From NCBI GenBank assembly GCA_030589605.1, contig JAUUVJ010000248.1, positions 1-6,450 of the forward strand: DNA of 6,450 nt. The letters are read 5' to 3'. The position numbers and the translations under genes were made by a program. This stretch comes from Candidatus Hodarchaeota archaeon. GTDB lineage: Archaea > Asgardarchaeota > Heimdallarchaeia > Hodarchaeales > Hodarchaeaceae. The notes under the pieces are model-generated. The model was given only the letters and a program-made list of their open reading frames with translations. It made no database searches and was not told the DNA's origin. This document shows, piece by piece, positions 5,790-6,450 of this stretch (position 1 is its first letter; the number at the start of each line of letters is the position of its first letter).

Positions 5790-6185
5790 CTAATCTGATT
5801 GATACTTGCTTGGGCATTTAGTGCTTATCATAGAAGCTCTGAATCTCCATATGTTTAACATTGATGTAAGTTTTCCTTCAACAAGTATCGTTCGACTCGC
5901 TTCAAATCCTGGAGGTTTTATAACATTTGTTGCATTTATGTAAATAACCAAAGATACATTATCAACGTCATCTGGATCATAAATAAAGAATCCTGTTGTA
6001 TTGATTCCTTGTACAACACCTATTAACTGAATATTTCTATTCATGTAGGTTTCTGATTGTGGATGAACCATTAGTTCCTTTACAGTAAAAATAGGAACAG
6101 ATGAGTTTGCAAGCAAAAAGAAAAAAGATCCTGCGCATACAACGATTATAAAAGTACCTAGAAGGAGATTTTTAGTTTTAATCAT
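5790..6185 (-). CDS. ccmE: Cytochrome c maturation haem chaperone CcmE, archaeal CxxxY type
   Basis: CcmE is a membrane-anchored OB-fold protein that covalently holds haem outside the membrane and passes it to the cytochrome c ligation complex containing CcmF. The 131 residues comprise one anchor helix (about 7-27) and a beta-rich domain. The family pattern is visible: RNIQLIGVVQ (50-59, the VRLGGxV strand), GFFIYDPDDVDNVSLVIY (65-82, the FxVTD and VxVxY strands), PPGFEASRTILVEGKL (91-106, equivalent to LPDLFREGxGVVAEGxL) and FRASMISTKCPSKY (115-128, equivalent to FxAxxVLAKHDEKY). The haem-binding histidine of bacterial CcmE is Cys124 here, with the conserved Tyr128, giving CxxxY. This variant is established for archaea and some sulphate reducers. 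The ATG at 6185 follows AGTGAT by six bases. It lies 30 bases after ccmF and six before the MFS gene, so an operon is likely. It is a little shorter than usual, mainly at the C terminus. Confidence 0.82.
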   Translation of the reverse strand: MIKTKNLLLGTFIIVVCAGSFFFLLANSSVPIFTVKELMVHPQSETYMNRNIQLIGVVQGINTTGFFIYDPDDVDNVSLVIYINATNVIKPPGFEASRTILVEGKLTSMLNIWRFRASMISTKCPSKYQSD

Positions 6186-6191
6186 TTTTTT

Positions 6192-6197
6192 ATCACT
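6192..6197 (-). promoter_or_regulatory. Shine-Dalgarno site of ccmE
   Basis: AGTGAT on the minus strand ends six bases before the ATG at 6185. It differs from GGTGAT at one base and lies in the 30-base gap after ccmF, so it supports internal translation initiation in a polycistronic message. Confidence 0.5.
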
Positions 6198-6215
6198 TTT
6201 TCTATGAAATCTTCT

Positions 6216-6450
6216 TTATGAGGGCTTAGTTTTGAGTTCTACCCCCTCTTTTTTAGAATTGGGTACTTCTTTTTTTTCCTCAATAGATGAAGAAAAAGAT
6301 TCCCTTAATAGAATAAATCTGCCAATTGTTAGAGGTATAATCGCGAAATGAAGGAAAAGGCATCCAATCCAAAGAATATTGATGTAAGGGATTAATTTTA
6401 TCTGTAAACGAACGGTAGCAAATTCTCCGTATGGTGGTCCTTGATAAACC
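6216..6450 (-). CDS. ccmF: C-terminal end of CcmF-type cytochrome c haem lyase subunit (partial)
   Basis: The gene runs in from beyond position 6450; only its last 77 codons and the TAA stop (6216-6218) are here, in the frame beginning at 6449. The fragment reads GPPYGEFATVRLQIKLIPYI, then the hydrophobic stretch NILWIGCLFLHFAIIPLTIG, then a charged tail rich in Lys, Glu and Ser. The order of an E-x-A-T-V-x-L-x-I-K-x-x-x-x-I sequence, an LWIG-type last helix and a basic tail is characteristic of the CcmF C terminus. CcmF is the multi-helix subunit that takes haem from CcmE and joins it to CXXCH motifs of apocytochromes. The conserved WWD domain and haem-ligand histidines would lie outside the window and cannot be checked. 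ccmE directly downstream strengthens the call. A related haem-handling paralogue such as NrfE is possible. Confidence 0.65.
   Translation of the reverse strand, partial: VYQGPPYGEFATVRLQIKLIPYINILWIGCLFLHFAIIPLTIGRFILLRESFSSSIEEKKEVPNSKKEGVELKTKPS

Overview
The window looks like an AT-rich archaeal chromosome segment. The archaeal reading rests on Shine-Dalgarno sites of the GGTGAT type close to the starts, TTTATA-like boxes, bare T-run terminators without hairpins, an HxlR-type regulator, and a CcmE that carries the CxxxY haem motif known from archaea. The set of haem-copper-oxidase-like protein, haem O synthase and cytochrome c maturation genes would fit a respiring lineage such as Heimdallarchaeia-type Asgard archaea, but that placement is inference and the sequence alone does not prove it. 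Nothing suggests a mobile element, CRISPR array, tRNA or rRNA.

Layout. (1) Positions 1-2672, minus strand: a two-gene unit of a 12-helix haem-copper-oxidase-like membrane protein (1077-2672) followed by haem O synthase ctaB (37-1011), ending in a T-run at 11-19. (2) Positions 2673-3023: 351 bases without a gene, holding the Shine-Dalgarno site of the oxidase-like gene, a 14-base direct repeat and the terminator of the next gene. (3) Positions 3024-3707, minus: an unrecognised seven-helix membrane protein. (4) Positions 3708-4010: a 303-base divergent control region with an 8-base inverted repeat and promoter-like boxes. (5) Positions 4011-4484, plus: an HxlR-family regulator with an unusual cysteine-rich tail. 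(6) Positions 4533-6450, minus: the end of ccmF, then ccmE, then a drug-efflux-type MFS transporter, tightly packed and probably one operon that starts outside the window.

How it fits together. CtaB farnesylates haem B to haem O, the cofactor precursor of haem-copper oxidases. CcmE and CcmF carry haem and attach it to c-type cytochromes, the usual electron donors of such oxidases. The window therefore looks like part of a respiratory haem island. Its most interesting parts are the oxidase-like protein, which keeps the helix II and helix X haem ligands but shows no helix VII histidine pair for CuB; the cysteine-type CcmE; the MFS gene six bases behind ccmE; and the regulator with a CxxxxC...CxC tail next to possible operators. 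Two starts should be moved: the upstream GTG codons at 2684 and 4002 lie inside Shine-Dalgarno sequences that serve ATG starts at 2672 and 4011.
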